A DNA stretch of 64,000 nt from the NCBI GenBank assembly GCA_025362975.1, contig JANYES010000003.1, positions 124,001 through 188,000 of the forward strand, written 5' to 3'. The notes under the pieces are model-generated. The model saw nothing but the letters and a program-made list of their open reading frames with translations, did no database searches and was not told where the DNA came from. The stretch comes from Alphaproteobacteria bacterium (lineage in GTDB: Bacteria > Pseudomonadota > Alphaproteobacteria > Rickettsiales > SXRF01). Both the position numbers and the translations under genes were made by a program. Positions within the stretch are counted from its first letter, which is position 1. Each line of letters opens with the position of its first letter. Of the stretch, positions 52,011 to 61,588 are shown in pieces.

Positions 52011-53144
52011 ATGAAATCGATTGAGCAAGTTTTGACCCAGTATAAGGGAATCGGGCCGGGGTTTGACTTTTTGCGCATATTCCTTGCGGTGTCGATCGTG
52101 CTTTTTCATTCGATGATTCTGACGGGTAATGACTGGATGCGCGATACGCCGTTGTGGTTTATCGAATATGGACTGGTGCCGATGTTTTTTGCGCTGAGCG
52201 GGTTTTTGGTGACGGCGAGCGGGATGCGGTTGTCACTGAAGAACTTTCTGATCAATCGCGGGCTTCGCATTGTTCCGGCGCTGGCGGTGGACGTGATTTT
52301 CTGTTCGCTGATCGTGGGGCCGATTATGACGACGGTTTCGTATGGCGAATATTTTACCGATTCGCGGTTCTGGTCGTATTTTCTGAATATCACGGGATAT
52401 ATCCATTATTACCTGCCGGGCGTGTTTGAAACCCATGAAAGCACAATGGTGAACGGGGCGCTCTGGACGGTGCCTTACGAGGTGATGTGCTATGTGATTA
52501 TTTCGATCTTCATTTACTTTAAGCTGCTGCCGCATTGGCGCAAGACGGCGCTGTTTGCGTTCGTGATGATCGGGGGCGGGATTTTCGCGGAGTACTCGGG
52601 CGTTCTGGAAATGGTGCATTGGAGGATTCGCGAGACGATTCAGTTTACGCTGATCAGCCGCGAATCGCAGATCGTGACGACGTTTGTGTTCGGGGTGTTG
52701 TTCTATCAGTTGCGTGGGAAAATTCCTTATAGCTATAAGTTGTTTACGGGTTGCATCGGCATCTGTCTGCTGGCGGCTTTTTTGTTGGATACGACGCAGA
52801 CGACCAAGGTGGCGTGGCGCATTATTTTGCTGCCGGTGCTGACGTATATGACGGTGTTTATCGGGTTGACGCCGGTGCCGGTTCCAAAATTCTTTAAATC
52901 GGGCGATTATTCGTACGGGATTTATTTATATCATGACCCGCTGTTGCAGGTGGTGATTGGGGTTTTCCCGGCGATTAGCGCGATTAGTGGGTATGGCGGG
53001 TTATTTATATTTGCGATTGGGCTGCCGCTGGTGATTTTGATGGCGTTCCTCTCATGGAACGTGATTGAGAAGCCGATTCTGGCGCTGCGCAAGAAGTTCT
53101 CGTTTGTGGCGAAGATGCGTGGCGTGGAAGGTGCTGCGCACTAA
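52011..53144 (+). CDS. Acyltransferase 3 family protein, tandem copy 2
   Basis: 377 residues from ATG 52011, ten bases after copy 1. YKGIGPGFDFLRIFLAVSIVLFHS is nearly the same as in copy 1, as are LVPMFFALSGFLV, FLINRGLRIVPALAVDV and DYSYGIYLYHDPLLQ, but the middle differs, so the copies have diverged, probably to different acyl donors or positions. It ends by overlapping the convergent pyruvyltransferase gene by four bases. Confidence 0.92.
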   Translation: MKSIEQVLTQYKGIGPGFDFLRIFLAVSIVLFHSMILTGNDWMRDTPLWFIEYGLVPMFFALSGFLVTASGMRLSLKNFLINRGLRIVPALAVDVIFCSLIVGPIMTTVSYGEYFTDSRFWSYFLNITGYIHYYLPGVFETHESTMVNGALWTVPYEVMCYVIISIFIYFKLLPHWRKTALFAFVMIGGGIFAEYSGVLEMVHWRIRETIQFTLISRESQIVTTFVFGVLFYQLRGKIPYSYKLFTGCIGICLLAAFLLDTTQTTKVAWRIILLPVLTYMTVFIGLTPVPVPKFFKSGDYSYGIYLYHDPLLQVVIGVFPAISAISGYGGLFIFAIGLPLVILMAFLSWNVIEKPILALRKKFSFVAKMRGVEGAAH

Positions 53145-54127
53145 CGATTAGCGAGCGCTTCGTCAATGGTTTGCGCGGTTTTGACGATGTCGGCGCTGTG
53201 CGTCCAGAGTTTGGCAAAGCTGCTGATCTTGCCGTAATTATTGTCTAGGATAGTATGTGGGATGTTAAGCAGCAGACTCAATATATGCGTATGAAGCCGG
53301 TCGGTGATGATGTATTTTCCTGATGATAATAATTTCAGGCCGCGGTCGACGCGGGCTTGCGAGAGGTTGCGGTAAAATTTTTCGCGGCGCATGTGTTTGT
53401 TGAGTGCGTCGAATCCGAGGCAGGGGAGCTGCAAAATCGTTTTCTTTTTCATATCAGATTTCATGGTGGCATCGTCGTCGAGCCAGTCGGCGATTTTAGT
53501 GTTAGGAGGGAGTTTTTGCGGCAGGGCGGCGCCGGTGGTTTCATGGTCGGTGCGCAGCAGTATGAGCAGGTCGAAGCTAGGCTGTATAGGTTTTTCTATC
53601 GCGCCCATGTAAAAAGCGGAGTCTGGGCAGAGTAAGACTTTGCAGTTGAAGGTTTCGCGGGCGATGCCAAAACTTTTCTCATCGCGCACGAAGATAGTGT
53701 AATTGGGATGGGCGTTAATGATTTTGGCGGCGCGGGCGAGAGCATCAGGGTTGGAGAAGTGGATGCTCTGAGGGAGCTGAACGATGGGGTAATGGTGGAA
53801 ACGCTCAATGGTTTTTTCGCGGAATTCCTGATGGGAGGCCCATAAATCGCCAAAATTGCCGCCGCCGTGGAAGAAAATGGTGCCTTGGGGAAGCGCGACT
53901 TCAAGTTCTTCCCATGAATAGTTGTCTTTATGGCAGACGTAGACGGGTTTTGCCTTAAATATTTCTTTGAAATAAGTGATTTCGCCGAGCCAGATGGCGC
54001 TGTCGCCGACATTGCCGTAATCGGGAAAATCGAGCAGGGCGAATTTTTTATCAGTGGGCATGGTGGCGCCGATAGTGTCGCGGATTTTCTTTTTGAGATC
54101 TTCGATGAGTTGTTTGGAAGTGGTCAT
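53141..54127 (-). CDS. exoV: Polysaccharide pyruvyltransferase, ExoV-like
   Basis: 328 residues. Family signature: LLDFPDYGNVGDSAIWLGE near the N-terminus, FFHGGGNFGDLW, IVQLPQSIHFSN, FVRDEKSFGIA, LCPDSAFYMG, and ITDRLHTHILSLLLNIPHTILDNNYGKISSF at the C-terminus, where the RLHTHI motif and the last part bind phosphoenolpyruvate. It adds a 4,6-ketal pyruvate to a sugar of the repeat unit, giving negative charge, as in succinoglycan. It overlaps the next transferase gene by four bases in the same direction. Confidence 0.9.
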   Translation of the reverse strand: MTTSKQLIEDLKKKIRDTIGATMPTDKKFALLDFPDYGNVGDSAIWLGEITYFKEIFKAKPVYVCHKDNYSWEELEVALPQGTIFFHGGGNFGDLWASHQEFREKTIERFHHYPIVQLPQSIHFSNPDALARAAKIINAHPNYTIFVRDEKSFGIARETFNCKVLLCPDSAFYMGAIEKPIQPSFDLLILLRTDHETTGAALPQKLPPNTKIADWLDDDATMKSDMKKKTILQLPCLGFDALNKHMRREKFYRNLSQARVDRGLKLLSSGKYIITDRLHTHILSLLLNIPHTILDNNYGKISSFAKLWTHSADIVKTAQTIDEALANR

Positions 54128-55212
54128 TGGTTTGCGGCGGCCTTGAAGGATTGTTCCATTGCGGTGAGCAGATAGTCATAGCCCATTTCGGGGCGGGAGG
54201 CGTAGGCGAGCGCGGCTTGGGATATCTGGTCGTAGTAGATTTGGTCGTTCCAGAGTTTTTTGATCGCGTCGGCCCAGTCTTGGGCTGGGGCGTCGTAAGC
54301 GAGCATGACGCCGCCGGGGCCTATGGCTTCGGCAAGGCCCGCGCGGTTGGAGCCGACTACGGGGATGGCGCTCATCTGTGCTTCGGTGGCGACGCGGCCA
54401 TAGGCTTCTTCCCATTGGCTGGGAGCGAAGAGGATTTTGCATTTGCCGTAGACGTTACGCATGTCGCCTTGCGGAGGGAGGAAGGTGACGTTGGGGAGGC
54501 TGCCGAGCGCGGCCATGAGCGGTTCGCGCTGATGCGGGGCGAGGGGCCAGCCTTCGATAAAGGTGAAGGGGATGTCCGGGCAGAGGCGCGCGGTTTCAAG
54601 CGCGACGGCGAGGCCTTTTTCGGCGACCGGGTTGATGAAGGTGACGTTTTCGCGGGTGGTGTTCGTTTTGTATTTTTCGGGGGCGATGAAAGGGTAGATG
54701 ACGGTGGAATCTAAGCCGTAGGCGTCTTTGTATTTTTTGGCGGTGAAGTGGGAATTGGACATGCAGGCGATATTGCCGAGCTTGGTAAAATCGCCGCCGT
54801 GGTCTTTGAATTCGACGTCCATGAGCTGCATCATAACGGGGATGCCGGTGGGCAGGGCTGCGAGGCCCATGAGGATGGGTTCGATGGCGAGGACGACGAT
54901 GAGGTCGGGTTTTTCGAGACTGGCAACGTAAGCAACTTCCTGTGCGGGGAACCAGCTGCGCCAGACGCGGTAGCCTAGCACGTTGTCCATCGTGACGGGG
55001 TGGCCGCAGATGAGTTTGTTGAGTTTCATTTTTATGCGCGAGGTTAGGCCGAAGAGTCCGCCGGGCATGAGACCGGCAAGGATCGAGACGGTGTGGCCGC
55101 AGGCTTTTAAGCTATGGCAGAGTTCGTCGGTGGAGGTTTGCAGGCCGCCGTACATCTGTGGCAGGTATTTATGGGCGGTGATAAATAATATATTCATTGG
55201 GGGGATGTTCAT
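54124..55212 (-). CDS. Glycosyltransferase family 4 (GT-B)
   Basis: 362 residues. N-terminal Rossmann domain (MNILFITAHKYLPQMYGGLQTSTDEL, HTVSILAGLMPGGLFG), then in the C-terminal half PSQWEEAYGRVATEAQMSAIPVVGSNRAGLAEAIGPGG, the E-x7-E nucleotide-sugar binding block of retaining GT4. Start ATG 55212 (MNIPPMNILF) is close after the preceding transferase (six bases). Not part of the classic exo set; its sugar is unknown. Confidence 0.9.
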   Translation of the reverse strand: MNIPPMNILFITAHKYLPQMYGGLQTSTDELCHSLKACGHTVSILAGLMPGGLFGLTSRIKMKLNKLICGHPVTMDNVLGYRVWRSWFPAQEVAYVASLEKPDLIVVLAIEPILMGLAALPTGIPVMMQLMDVEFKDHGGDFTKLGNIACMSNSHFTAKKYKDAYGLDSTVIYPFIAPEKYKTNTTRENVTFINPVAEKGLAVALETARLCPDIPFTFIEGWPLAPHQREPLMAALGSLPNVTFLPPQGDMRNVYGKCKILFAPSQWEEAYGRVATEAQMSAIPVVGSNRAGLAEAIGPGGVMLAYDAPAQDWADAIKKLWNDQIYYDQISQAALAYASRPEMGYDYLLTAMEQSFKAAANQ

Positions 55213-55218
55213 GCGCGG

Positions 55219-56133
55219 TTATTTCGCGATCATGACGGCGTAATAATATTTCATGATGCCGGAGAGGCAATAGCGGAATTTATCGCGATAGGAGAAATTC
55301 CAGTCAGGCAGGAAATTGTTCTGGCGGTGGATGATTTCGTGTACGGATTTGCGGAGGTCCCAGAGGAGTTCTTTGCATAGATACGGGGCTTTGAAGAGAT
55401 ATTTCGCGTAGAGCGCGCCGTTGGAAACGGTGTAGTTTTTCATGAGCTTGTTGGCGTCGGCAGGGAGTTTGCGGCCGTGCCAGTGGAAGATGGTCATGTC
55501 GGGGACGTATTCGATGGCGATGCCGGCGAGATAGGCGCGTAAGTAATAATCGGTGTCTTCGCCGCCGGGGATGTTGGTGCCAGCGCCTAAGCGCTCGTCG
55601 AACTTGCCGAGGCGCTGGACGACTTCGCGTTTCATAGCCATGTTGCAGCCGCTGATAGTTTTACCGCCGATGAGCTCATATTCGGCAGCGCGGGATTTTT
55701 TGTCCCAGCGTATGCGGTTGGAGTCGGTTTTGATGGTAAGCGGCAGGTCGGCGGAATCGCCGAGTTCGACGCGGCCGCCGCGGATGACGAGTTCGGTGTC
55801 GAGGTTGAAATAAGCGAGGAGGTCGTTGACGTAGTTTTTGCTCATGCGGCAATCATCGTCGGTGAACATGATAAGCTCGCCGGTGGCGGCGCGAAGACCG
55901 CAGTTGCGAGCACTTGCGAGGCCTTTTTTGGGCTCGTAGACAAGGTTGACGGGCAGAGGGCAGGATTTGGCCCAGTCCTTGACGGTTAGCGAGGTGCTGT
56001 CCGTGGAGGCATTGTCGACGACGACGATTTCGGCTTGCGCGCCCGCATGCGCTACGGCGGCGGCGATGGAATCGAGGCACGGGGCGATGGCGTAAGCGCG
56101 GTTAAACGTGCAGATGATGATCGAGAGTTTCAT
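55219..56133 (-). CDS. Glycosyltransferase family 2
   Basis: 304 residues. LSIIICTFNRAYAIAPCLDSIAAA, IVVVDNASTDST, KGLASARNCGLRAA and the metal site MFTDDDCRMSKNYV; the acceptor region has SGCNMAMKREVV and GGEDTDYYLRAYLAG, the GED motif of inverting GT2 enzymes. It lies in front of the GT4 gene with six bases between, so they form one operon with the pyruvyltransferase. Confidence 0.92.
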   Translation of the reverse strand: MKLSIIICTFNRAYAIAPCLDSIAAAVAHAGAQAEIVVVDNASTDSTSLTVKDWAKSCPLPVNLVYEPKKGLASARNCGLRAATGELIMFTDDDCRMSKNYVNDLLAYFNLDTELVIRGGRVELGDSADLPLTIKTDSNRIRWDKKSRAAEYELIGGKTISGCNMAMKREVVQRLGKFDERLGAGTNIPGGEDTDYYLRAYLAGIAIEYVPDMTIFHWHGRKLPADANKLMKNYTVSNGALYAKYLFKAPYLCKELLWDLRKSVHEIIHRQNNFLPDWNFSYRDKFRYCLSGIMKYYYAVMIAK

Positions 56134-56253
56134 ATTTCATACAATCGCATTAATTACCGGATGTTATAGGCTTTTTGTGGGGCATCGCAAGATGTGATTG
56201 TGCTTACGATTATTTATCTTTGTAATTGAGGGTGATATTGCTTATAAGGGAGC

Positions 56254-57687
56254 ATGTCTTTCCGTAAAATTTTCTTCGGCACGGCCGCCATGTCTTCGGT
56301 CAGTGTGCTGCGAATACTGGCGCAGTTCCTTGTGATTCCGGTGTTGTCGCGGTTGCTGTCGCCTGCCGATTATGGCGTGGTGGCGATTGCGATGCCGTTT
56401 ATCCTGTTCACGATGATGTTTGCCGATGCGGGCGTGGGGCGTTCGCTGGTGCGCACGTCGGCGGAGGAGAAGGAAGTGTGGTCCACGTGTTTCTGGCTTT
56501 CGGCGATGCTCGGGACTGGGCTGGCGCTGATTATCGTAGCGCTTGCGCCGGTGGCGGCGTGGGGGTTTGACGAGCCGAAGCTGATGCCGATTGTGATGGC
56601 TCTTTCGGTGGTGATTATCGCGCAGGCGCTGTCGACGATTCCGGGGGCGAAATTACAACAGAACCATAAGTTCAAGACGATTGCGACAATTGAGATCAGC
56701 TCGTTGTTTACCGGGCTTGCCAGCGCGGTTGCGATAGCGCTGATGGGGGGCGGCGCGTGGGCGCTGGTGGCGCAGCAGATTGTGTTCTTTTTGATGCGGA
56801 TGGGGCTTACGTTCTGGCGCTCGCCGTTTATGCCGATGATGGTGTTCGATTTGAAGAAGGTGCGCGAGCATTTGATTTTCGGGCGAGATATGATTGGCGT
56901 GACGGTGGCGGGGTTTGTGTCGCGGTCGGTGGATAATTTGATTGTGGGCAAGGTGCTGGGTCCGTCGGCGGTGGGGTTGTATTCGATGGCGTTTCAGTTT
57001 GCGCGGCTGCCGGTGCTGATTGTCTCGGGTCCGTTACAGTTTGTGCTGTATGCGCAGTTGGCACAGATGAAGGATAACCGCGAGGCGATCGGGCGGACGT
57101 ATTTATTGCTGAACCGAATTCTGGCGATTTTTGTGTTTCCGGCGATGGGGATGATCGCGGCGGCGCATTTGCCGGTGTTTGAGTTTTTGCTGTCGGATAA
57201 ATGGAAGGCGTCGGGGGATTTATTTATGCTGGCAGCACCCGCGTGTGCGTTGCAGACGCTGACGGGGTTAAGCGGGACGATCATGATGGTGCTGGGGCGG
57301 ACTGATTTGCAACTGCGCCAGACGGCGGAGTTCGTCGGGTGCTGGGTTGTCGGGCTGTTGTGTGCGGTGTGGTTTGGGATTGAATGGGCGGCGGTGGCTT
57401 ATAATGTGGTGGTGTTTTTATATACGCCACGGCTGCTGCATTTTATTTTGCCGTTGTTGCAATGTTCGAGGATGGCGTATCTGCGGACGCTGTTTATTCC
57501 AGCGGCGACGACGCTGGCGTGTGTCTGCTTCTATGAGGGGCTGAGCCATAGTATCGTGACCGGGATGTGGCCGCAATTATTGCTTGGTGGCGGATTGGCC
57601 GTGGGTGGGATTGCGGGGGCGGCGTTGTTACAGTATAGACTGCTGCTGGCGGAAGTCGCGCAGTGCCGGATTTCATTTAACGCTTAG
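56254..57687 (+). CDS. Lipid-linked oligosaccharide flippase (Wzx/ExoT-like)
   Basis: 477 residues with about twelve to fourteen membrane helices. N-terminus RILAQFLVIPVLSRLLSPADYGVVAIAMPFILFTMMFADAGVGRSLVR is the polysaccharide transport (MATE-like) family signature, followed by FGRDMIGVTVAGFVSRSVDNLIVGKVLGPSAVGLYSMAFQFARLP. It flips undecaprenyl-linked repeat units to the periplasm, in the way of ExoT in succinoglycan. Read in the opposite direction to the surrounding transferases; its 3' end overlaps the convergent gene by four bases. Confidence 0.92.
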   Translation: MSFRKIFFGTAAMSSVSVLRILAQFLVIPVLSRLLSPADYGVVAIAMPFILFTMMFADAGVGRSLVRTSAEEKEVWSTCFWLSAMLGTGLALIIVALAPVAAWGFDEPKLMPIVMALSVVIIAQALSTIPGAKLQQNHKFKTIATIEISSLFTGLASAVAIALMGGGAWALVAQQIVFFLMRMGLTFWRSPFMPMMVFDLKKVREHLIFGRDMIGVTVAGFVSRSVDNLIVGKVLGPSAVGLYSMAFQFARLPVLIVSGPLQFVLYAQLAQMKDNREAIGRTYLLLNRILAIFVFPAMGMIAAAHLPVFEFLLSDKWKASGDLFMLAAPACALQTLTGLSGTIMMVLGRTDLQLRQTAEFVGCWVVGLLCAVWFGIEWAAVAYNVVVFLYTPRLLHFILPLLQCSRMAYLRTLFIPAATTLACVCFYEGLSHSIVTGMWPQLLLGGGLAVGGIAGAALLQYRLLLAEVAQCRISFNA

Positions 57688-58592
57688 CTATTGAAACCGG
57701 ACAGCAGGCGTTTCAGGCGCACTTCGAGGGGGCGTTTTAGCAGCCACACGGAGGCGGGGCAGGAGATTGCGGTCTGGACGATATCGCTGGCGCGCTTGTG
57801 TTTGATGGCGTCGATAAGCTTGGTGTAGGCGTATTCGGTTTTCAGGTTTTTGGTGCGCTGGGTTTGCTCGGCGCTTGCTGCGGGGTCGAACTGGTATTTG
57901 GCGGCGATGCGTGCGTCGGCGTCGCGCATGGCGGTTATGTCGGCGAGTTTGAGTCGGTAGGAGATGGAGCCTTTGCGCGCGGTGTAGCGGTAGCCGGGGG
58001 TTTGGTCGGTGGCGATGCGTGCGCCGATGAGGACGGCTTGGAGTAGGAGTTGGTAGTCTTCGCCGATGCGTAAGGAGGTTTCGTAAGAAAGATTATGTTT
58101 TTGCAGGAAGGCCCGCGAGAAGACGGGTTTTAAATAGCCCAGCGTGTAGTTGTTGCCAGCATTGACGGTGCCTTTGATGAAGTTGGCGGGGGTGATGGCG
58201 GGAAGTGCTGGGAACATGGGAAATTCTTTGCCGTCGGCTTCGCGGCAGACGAGAAGATTATCGACGATGATGTCGGCGTTGGTGGCGAGCGACAGGCAGC
58301 GCTGGAGGCGCGCAAGCTCGAAGCTGTCGTCACCATCTAGCACGGCGATCCAGTCACCGGTTGCGGCAGCAAAGCCAGCGTTGCGGGCGGCGGAGGGGCC
58401 GCCGTTGGCGGGAAGGCGGATGGGTTTGATTCGTGGATCGGTCAGGGCGGTGACGATCTGCCATGTTCGGTCGGTGGAGCAGTCGTCGACGACGATGGCT
58501 TCGATATCCACGCCTTTTTGCGCGAGGGCGCTTTCGATGGCCCTTACGATGTAGGCCTCGACGTTATAGGCGGTGATGATGACGGAGATCAT
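57684..58592 (-). CDS. Glycosyltransferase family 2, ExoO-like by position
   Basis: 302 residues. ISVIITAYNVEAYIVRAIESALAQ, VDDCSTDRTW, GGPSAARNAGFAA, DGDDSFELARLQ (metal site), LGYLKPVFSRAFL and LRIGEDYQLLLQAVL. Resembles the transferase at 49728. In the exo run H-K-L-A-M it stands where exoO stands in Sinorhizobium, so ExoO is the best guess. Overlaps the ExoM-like gene stop by four bases (ATGA). Confidence 0.88.
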   Translation of the reverse strand: MISVIITAYNVEAYIVRAIESALAQKGVDIEAIVVDDCSTDRTWQIVTALTDPRIKPIRLPANGGPSAARNAGFAAATGDWIAVLDGDDSFELARLQRCLSLATNADIIVDNLLVCREADGKEFPMFPALPAITPANFIKGTVNAGNNYTLGYLKPVFSRAFLQKHNLSYETSLRIGEDYQLLLQAVLIGARIATDQTPGYRYTARKGSISYRLKLADITAMRDADARIAAKYQFDPAASAEQTQRTKNLKTEYAYTKLIDAIKHKRASDIVQTAISCPASVWLLKRPLEVRLKRLLSGFNS

Positions 58593-59500
58593 TTAGCGTA
58601 GGGTTCGATGATTTTGCTGCCTAGAAGGCGGGAGGCGACGCCGGTGTGTAGCGCGCCGCGAAGGAGCCAGAAATGCATACGCTCGGTTTTGATGGCATTG
58701 GCCAGCGCCATGACGTAGCTGAAAAGGGCTTTGCTGCTGGCGATGACGAGGTTTTTCACGCGTTGCTGGATGCCAGTGCCGAGTTCTTCGCGCAGGAGAA
58801 GGCCGTGGGTCTGCCCGTAGCGGTAGCGGCGTTTGAACAGCCAGCCTAAGGAGGCGCGATTGGCGGGGACGGTTTCGGTGACGAGTGCATCGGGGGAGTA
58901 GGCGATTTTGCCGCCAGCTTTGTAGATAGTGGTGAAGAAGACGGAATCTTCCCCGCCGGTACGCCCCAGATCGACGCGGAAGCGCAGGCCAGCGATAGAT
59001 TTGGCGGTGCGGTTGAACATAACGTTGCAGGTGTAGCCGGTGATGATGCGCTCGTTTACCCAGACGGGTTTGGTGGAGTGGAAGTCGCCTTTGCGCATCC
59101 ACTCAGGGCAGCTTGAGTCGTAAAAGGCGCGCACGGGGCCCAGGATGACGTCGGCGTTGGTTTTTTCATAAGACGCGATCATGGCTTCGAACCATTCGGG
59201 GCTGGCTAGCTCGTCGTCGTCGATATAAGCGACGAGGTCGGAGGTGACTTTGTTCAGGCAGGCGTTACGGGCGATGGAGATATTGCGGGCGGGGGCGTGG
59301 ACATAGGTGAGGTTCAGGTTGAGTTCCTTGCCGGTGGTTTCGACGAGTTCGCGGGCGATGGGGGTGTCGTCGTTATCGGCGACGATGACCTGCACGCGCC
59401 AGCCGGGTTGCAGCTGCAACTGGGCGATCGAACGCAACGTATCCGCGACGTGGGTACGGCGGAAAGTGCAGATGCAGATATCGACGCTGACGGGTTTCAT
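58589..59500 (-). CDS. exoM: Glycosyltransferase, ExoM-like
   Basis: 303 residues from ATG 59500 (MKPVSVDICICTFRRTHVADTLRSI); the frame extends further upstream but this start overlaps the previous stop by four bases (ATGA). Metal site YIDDDELASPEW. Several blocks recall ExoM of succinoglycan: NISIARNACL, VLGPVRA, WMRKGDFHSTKPVW, ITGYTCNVMFNR, GGEDSVFFTTIYKAGG, and SLGWLFKRRYRYGQTHGLLL. ExoM adds the fourth sugar, a glucose, to the lipid-linked repeat unit. Position after an ExoA-like gene is as in Sinorhizobium. Confidence 0.88.
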   Translation of the reverse strand: MKPVSVDICICTFRRTHVADTLRSIAQLQLQPGWRVQVIVADNDDTPIARELVETTGKELNLNLTYVHAPARNISIARNACLNKVTSDLVAYIDDDELASPEWFEAMIASYEKTNADVILGPVRAFYDSSCPEWMRKGDFHSTKPVWVNERIITGYTCNVMFNRTAKSIAGLRFRVDLGRTGGEDSVFFTTIYKAGGKIAYSPDALVTETVPANRASLGWLFKRRYRYGQTHGLLLREELGTGIQQRVKNLVIASSKALFSYVMALANAIKTERMHFWLLRGALHTGVASRLLGSKIIEPYAK

Positions 59501-60468
59501 CGTTCCTTGGTTGCCATGATGTGGAACACGCCCTGCCAGAACCCGACCGACCATGCGAAATGCATGACCATGGCCGCGATGCCGGAAAGCATGACCGCGT
59601 TATCGTGCTGTTTTAGCCCAAGCCGGACCCCACAGCCAAGGCATAATATCGCCCAGAGGGCGAAAGGGAGCGCAGCAAAGCATGTGACGGGAGTTAGCAG
59701 GGCGAGGATGAAGGCTGGAAAAACGAGGGCTGGAGCCATCTGGCGGGGTTTGGGGCGGGTTTTGTGCTTGTTGATATTCCGGATGCGGCCTTTGCCGTAA
59801 CCGCGGTATTGGCGGAAAAGGGGGGCGATGGAGGCGCGGGGGTAGTAGGTGAGGCGGGTTTTGGCGGTTAGCCAGATCTTCTGGCCGGATTTGAGCAGGC
59901 GGTTGTCCAGCTCGGCGTCTTCATTGTGGGAGAAGGTTTCGTCGTAGCCGCCGATGGCGGTGAAGGCGTCGGTGCGCATCAGCGCATGGTGGCCGTGGTC
60001 TACCCATGCACCTTGGGTGATGCCCGAACGGTGGGGGGAGCCGCCGTTGCCGAGTTTGGAGTTTTGCGCGGCTGCGACGGCGCGCTGGAAGGGGGATTTG
60101 CCTTTGGTTTCCATTGTGACGACGATGGAGGCGCAGTTTTGCGCGGCGGCTTCTTCGAGGAGGCGTTGGCAGTAATCGTCGGGGTAGTCGGCGTGGGCGT
60201 CGATGCGGATGAAATATTCGCATGTTTTACCATAAGTGGTGACGGCTAGGTTGATGGCAGCGCTTTGGATGCGTTTGGGGTTATGGAGGTAGATGATGGC
60301 GGGGTTTTCCTGCGCGAGGCGCTGGGCGATGGCGATTGTCTGGTCGGTGCTGCCGCCGTCGGCGATGACAATGCGTAAATTGGCGTCGGCTTTGAGGAGC
60401 TGGCGGGTGAGTGGCTCGATGGTTTTTGCTTCGTTGAGACAAGGGATGATGACGAGGGTTTCAGGCAT
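59497..60468 (-). CDS. exoA: Glycosyltransferase, ExoA-like
   Basis: 323 residues. GT2 domain TLVIIPCLNEAKTIEPLTRQLL, VIADGGSTDQT, IRIDAHADYPDDYC (Asp-Ala-His metal site), then GIAVDH-like GAWVDHGHHALMR and NEDAELDNRLLKSGQKIWLT, and two C-terminal hydrophobic segments that anchor it to the inner membrane (ALVFPAFILALLTPVTCFAALPFALWAILCLG). ExoA adds the second glucose in succinoglycan. Overlaps ExoM-like and ExoL-like genes on both sides. Confidence 0.9.
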   Translation of the reverse strand: MPETLVIIPCLNEAKTIEPLTRQLLKADANLRIVIADGGSTDQTIAIAQRLAQENPAIIYLHNPKRIQSAAINLAVTTYGKTCEYFIRIDAHADYPDDYCQRLLEEAAAQNCASIVVTMETKGKSPFQRAVAAAQNSKLGNGGSPHRSGITQGAWVDHGHHALMRTDAFTAIGGYDETFSHNEDAELDNRLLKSGQKIWLTAKTRLTYYPRASIAPLFRQYRGYGKGRIRNINKHKTRPKPRQMAPALVFPAFILALLTPVTCFAALPFALWAILCLGCGVRLGLKQHDNAVMLSGIAAMVMHFAWSVGFWQGVFHIMATKER

Positions 60469-61573
60469 GAGGCAAGCCGCTCAGGTAATCGACCAACGCT
60501 TTGCAGTCATCTTGGGTGAAGCGCCAGGTTTCGGCAGGGAGGTTGGTTACTTTTTCTTCCAGCTCGCGGTAGCTGTCGGGAGTGATTTGGGTGAAGAGGG
60601 AATTGAGGGCTTCGCCGAGGTCGTGCGACAAAATGGTGCCGATGCCGAGGCGCTGAAGTGTGCGGCCGGTTTCGACGTTGTTCAGCGCGATGGGGACGGC
60701 GCCGTAGAGGCCGCCTTCGTAGATGCGGTTGGGTAGCAGCCACGAGGAGTTGAGGCCCTCTTCGAACATGTCGATGGCCCAGTTGAAATGGACTTCGCGG
60801 TAGATGGCGGCTAGGTCTTCTTGCTTGTAGGCGCCGTGGAAGGTGAGGTGCGGGGTGGTGGTGACGGTTTTTTGGAAATCGTCGAACTGGTCGAGGGCGG
60901 GGCGGCCGCGCAGGATGATTTCCACGGCGCCGTTGCTTTCGCGGGCGAATCTGGCAAGGATGTCGAGGCTTTTGCGGCAGCGGATGGCGCCGAACCAGCC
61001 GATTTTCCACGGGCGGCCGGGTTCGCGCGGCGGCAGTAGCGGCATTTCGGGGGTGGGATAAACTTTGTTTTCGACGAGGCGGATGGGGAGTTTGACCTTC
61101 GACATCGGCTCGAAATAACCGCTGATAAAGGCGGGGGAGCTGGTGATGAGGGCGCTGGCGCGTTTGGACAGCCAGCCTTCGAGGGCGCGCAGGGCTTTGC
61201 CGATGCAGCCTTGGTTCAGCAGCAGGCGGTGGATGTCGAGACTTTCGTAGACGATGGTTTTCTTGCCGCGGCCGCGTACGGCGATGGCGAGCATTTCCAG
61301 GTTGCGCGCTAGGATAAGGTCCGCGTTGTCGAATACCGGTTTGTATTTTTCGATGCGCAGGATGGTCTGGATGACGGATTGCAGGCGCTGGACAAAGCCG
61401 CCGTTGAAGGTACGGCCCAGATCGATAGCGGGGCAACCAGCGACTTGGGCGATAGGCCCCGGTGTGCGGCGGAAACCGGCGAGAGTGACGGTGGCGCCGC
61501 CGTCGGTCAGCATGAGCGTCCGTTTGGCAACGGCGGGATCGGAGAGGTCGTGTACCAGATAGAGCAATCGCAC
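60461..61573 (-). CDS. exoL: Glycosyltransferase, ExoL-like
   Basis: 370 residues. RLLYLVHDLSDPAVAKRTLMLTDGGATVTLAGFRR at the N-terminus, ILARNLEMLAIA and the C-terminal NRIYEGGLYGAVPIALNNVETGRTLQRLG recall ExoL, the transferase adding the third glucose of succinoglycan; the overall build is GT-B. Neighbours ExoA-like and ExoK-like complete the known K-L-A order. Its stop overlaps the next start by eight bases. Confidence 0.88.
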   Translation of the reverse strand: MRLLYLVHDLSDPAVAKRTLMLTDGGATVTLAGFRRTPGPIAQVAGCPAIDLGRTFNGGFVQRLQSVIQTILRIEKYKPVFDNADLILARNLEMLAIAVRGRGKKTIVYESLDIHRLLLNQGCIGKALRALEGWLSKRASALITSSPAFISGYFEPMSKVKLPIRLVENKVYPTPEMPLLPPREPGRPWKIGWFGAIRCRKSLDILARFARESNGAVEIILRGRPALDQFDDFQKTVTTTPHLTFHGAYKQEDLAAIYREVHFNWAIDMFEEGLNSSWLLPNRIYEGGLYGAVPIALNNVETGRTLQRLGIGTILSHDLGEALNSLFTQITPDSYRELEEKVTNLPAETWRFTQDDCKALVDYLSGLPHA

Positions 61574-61588
61574 GTCAGAGATTCCAGA

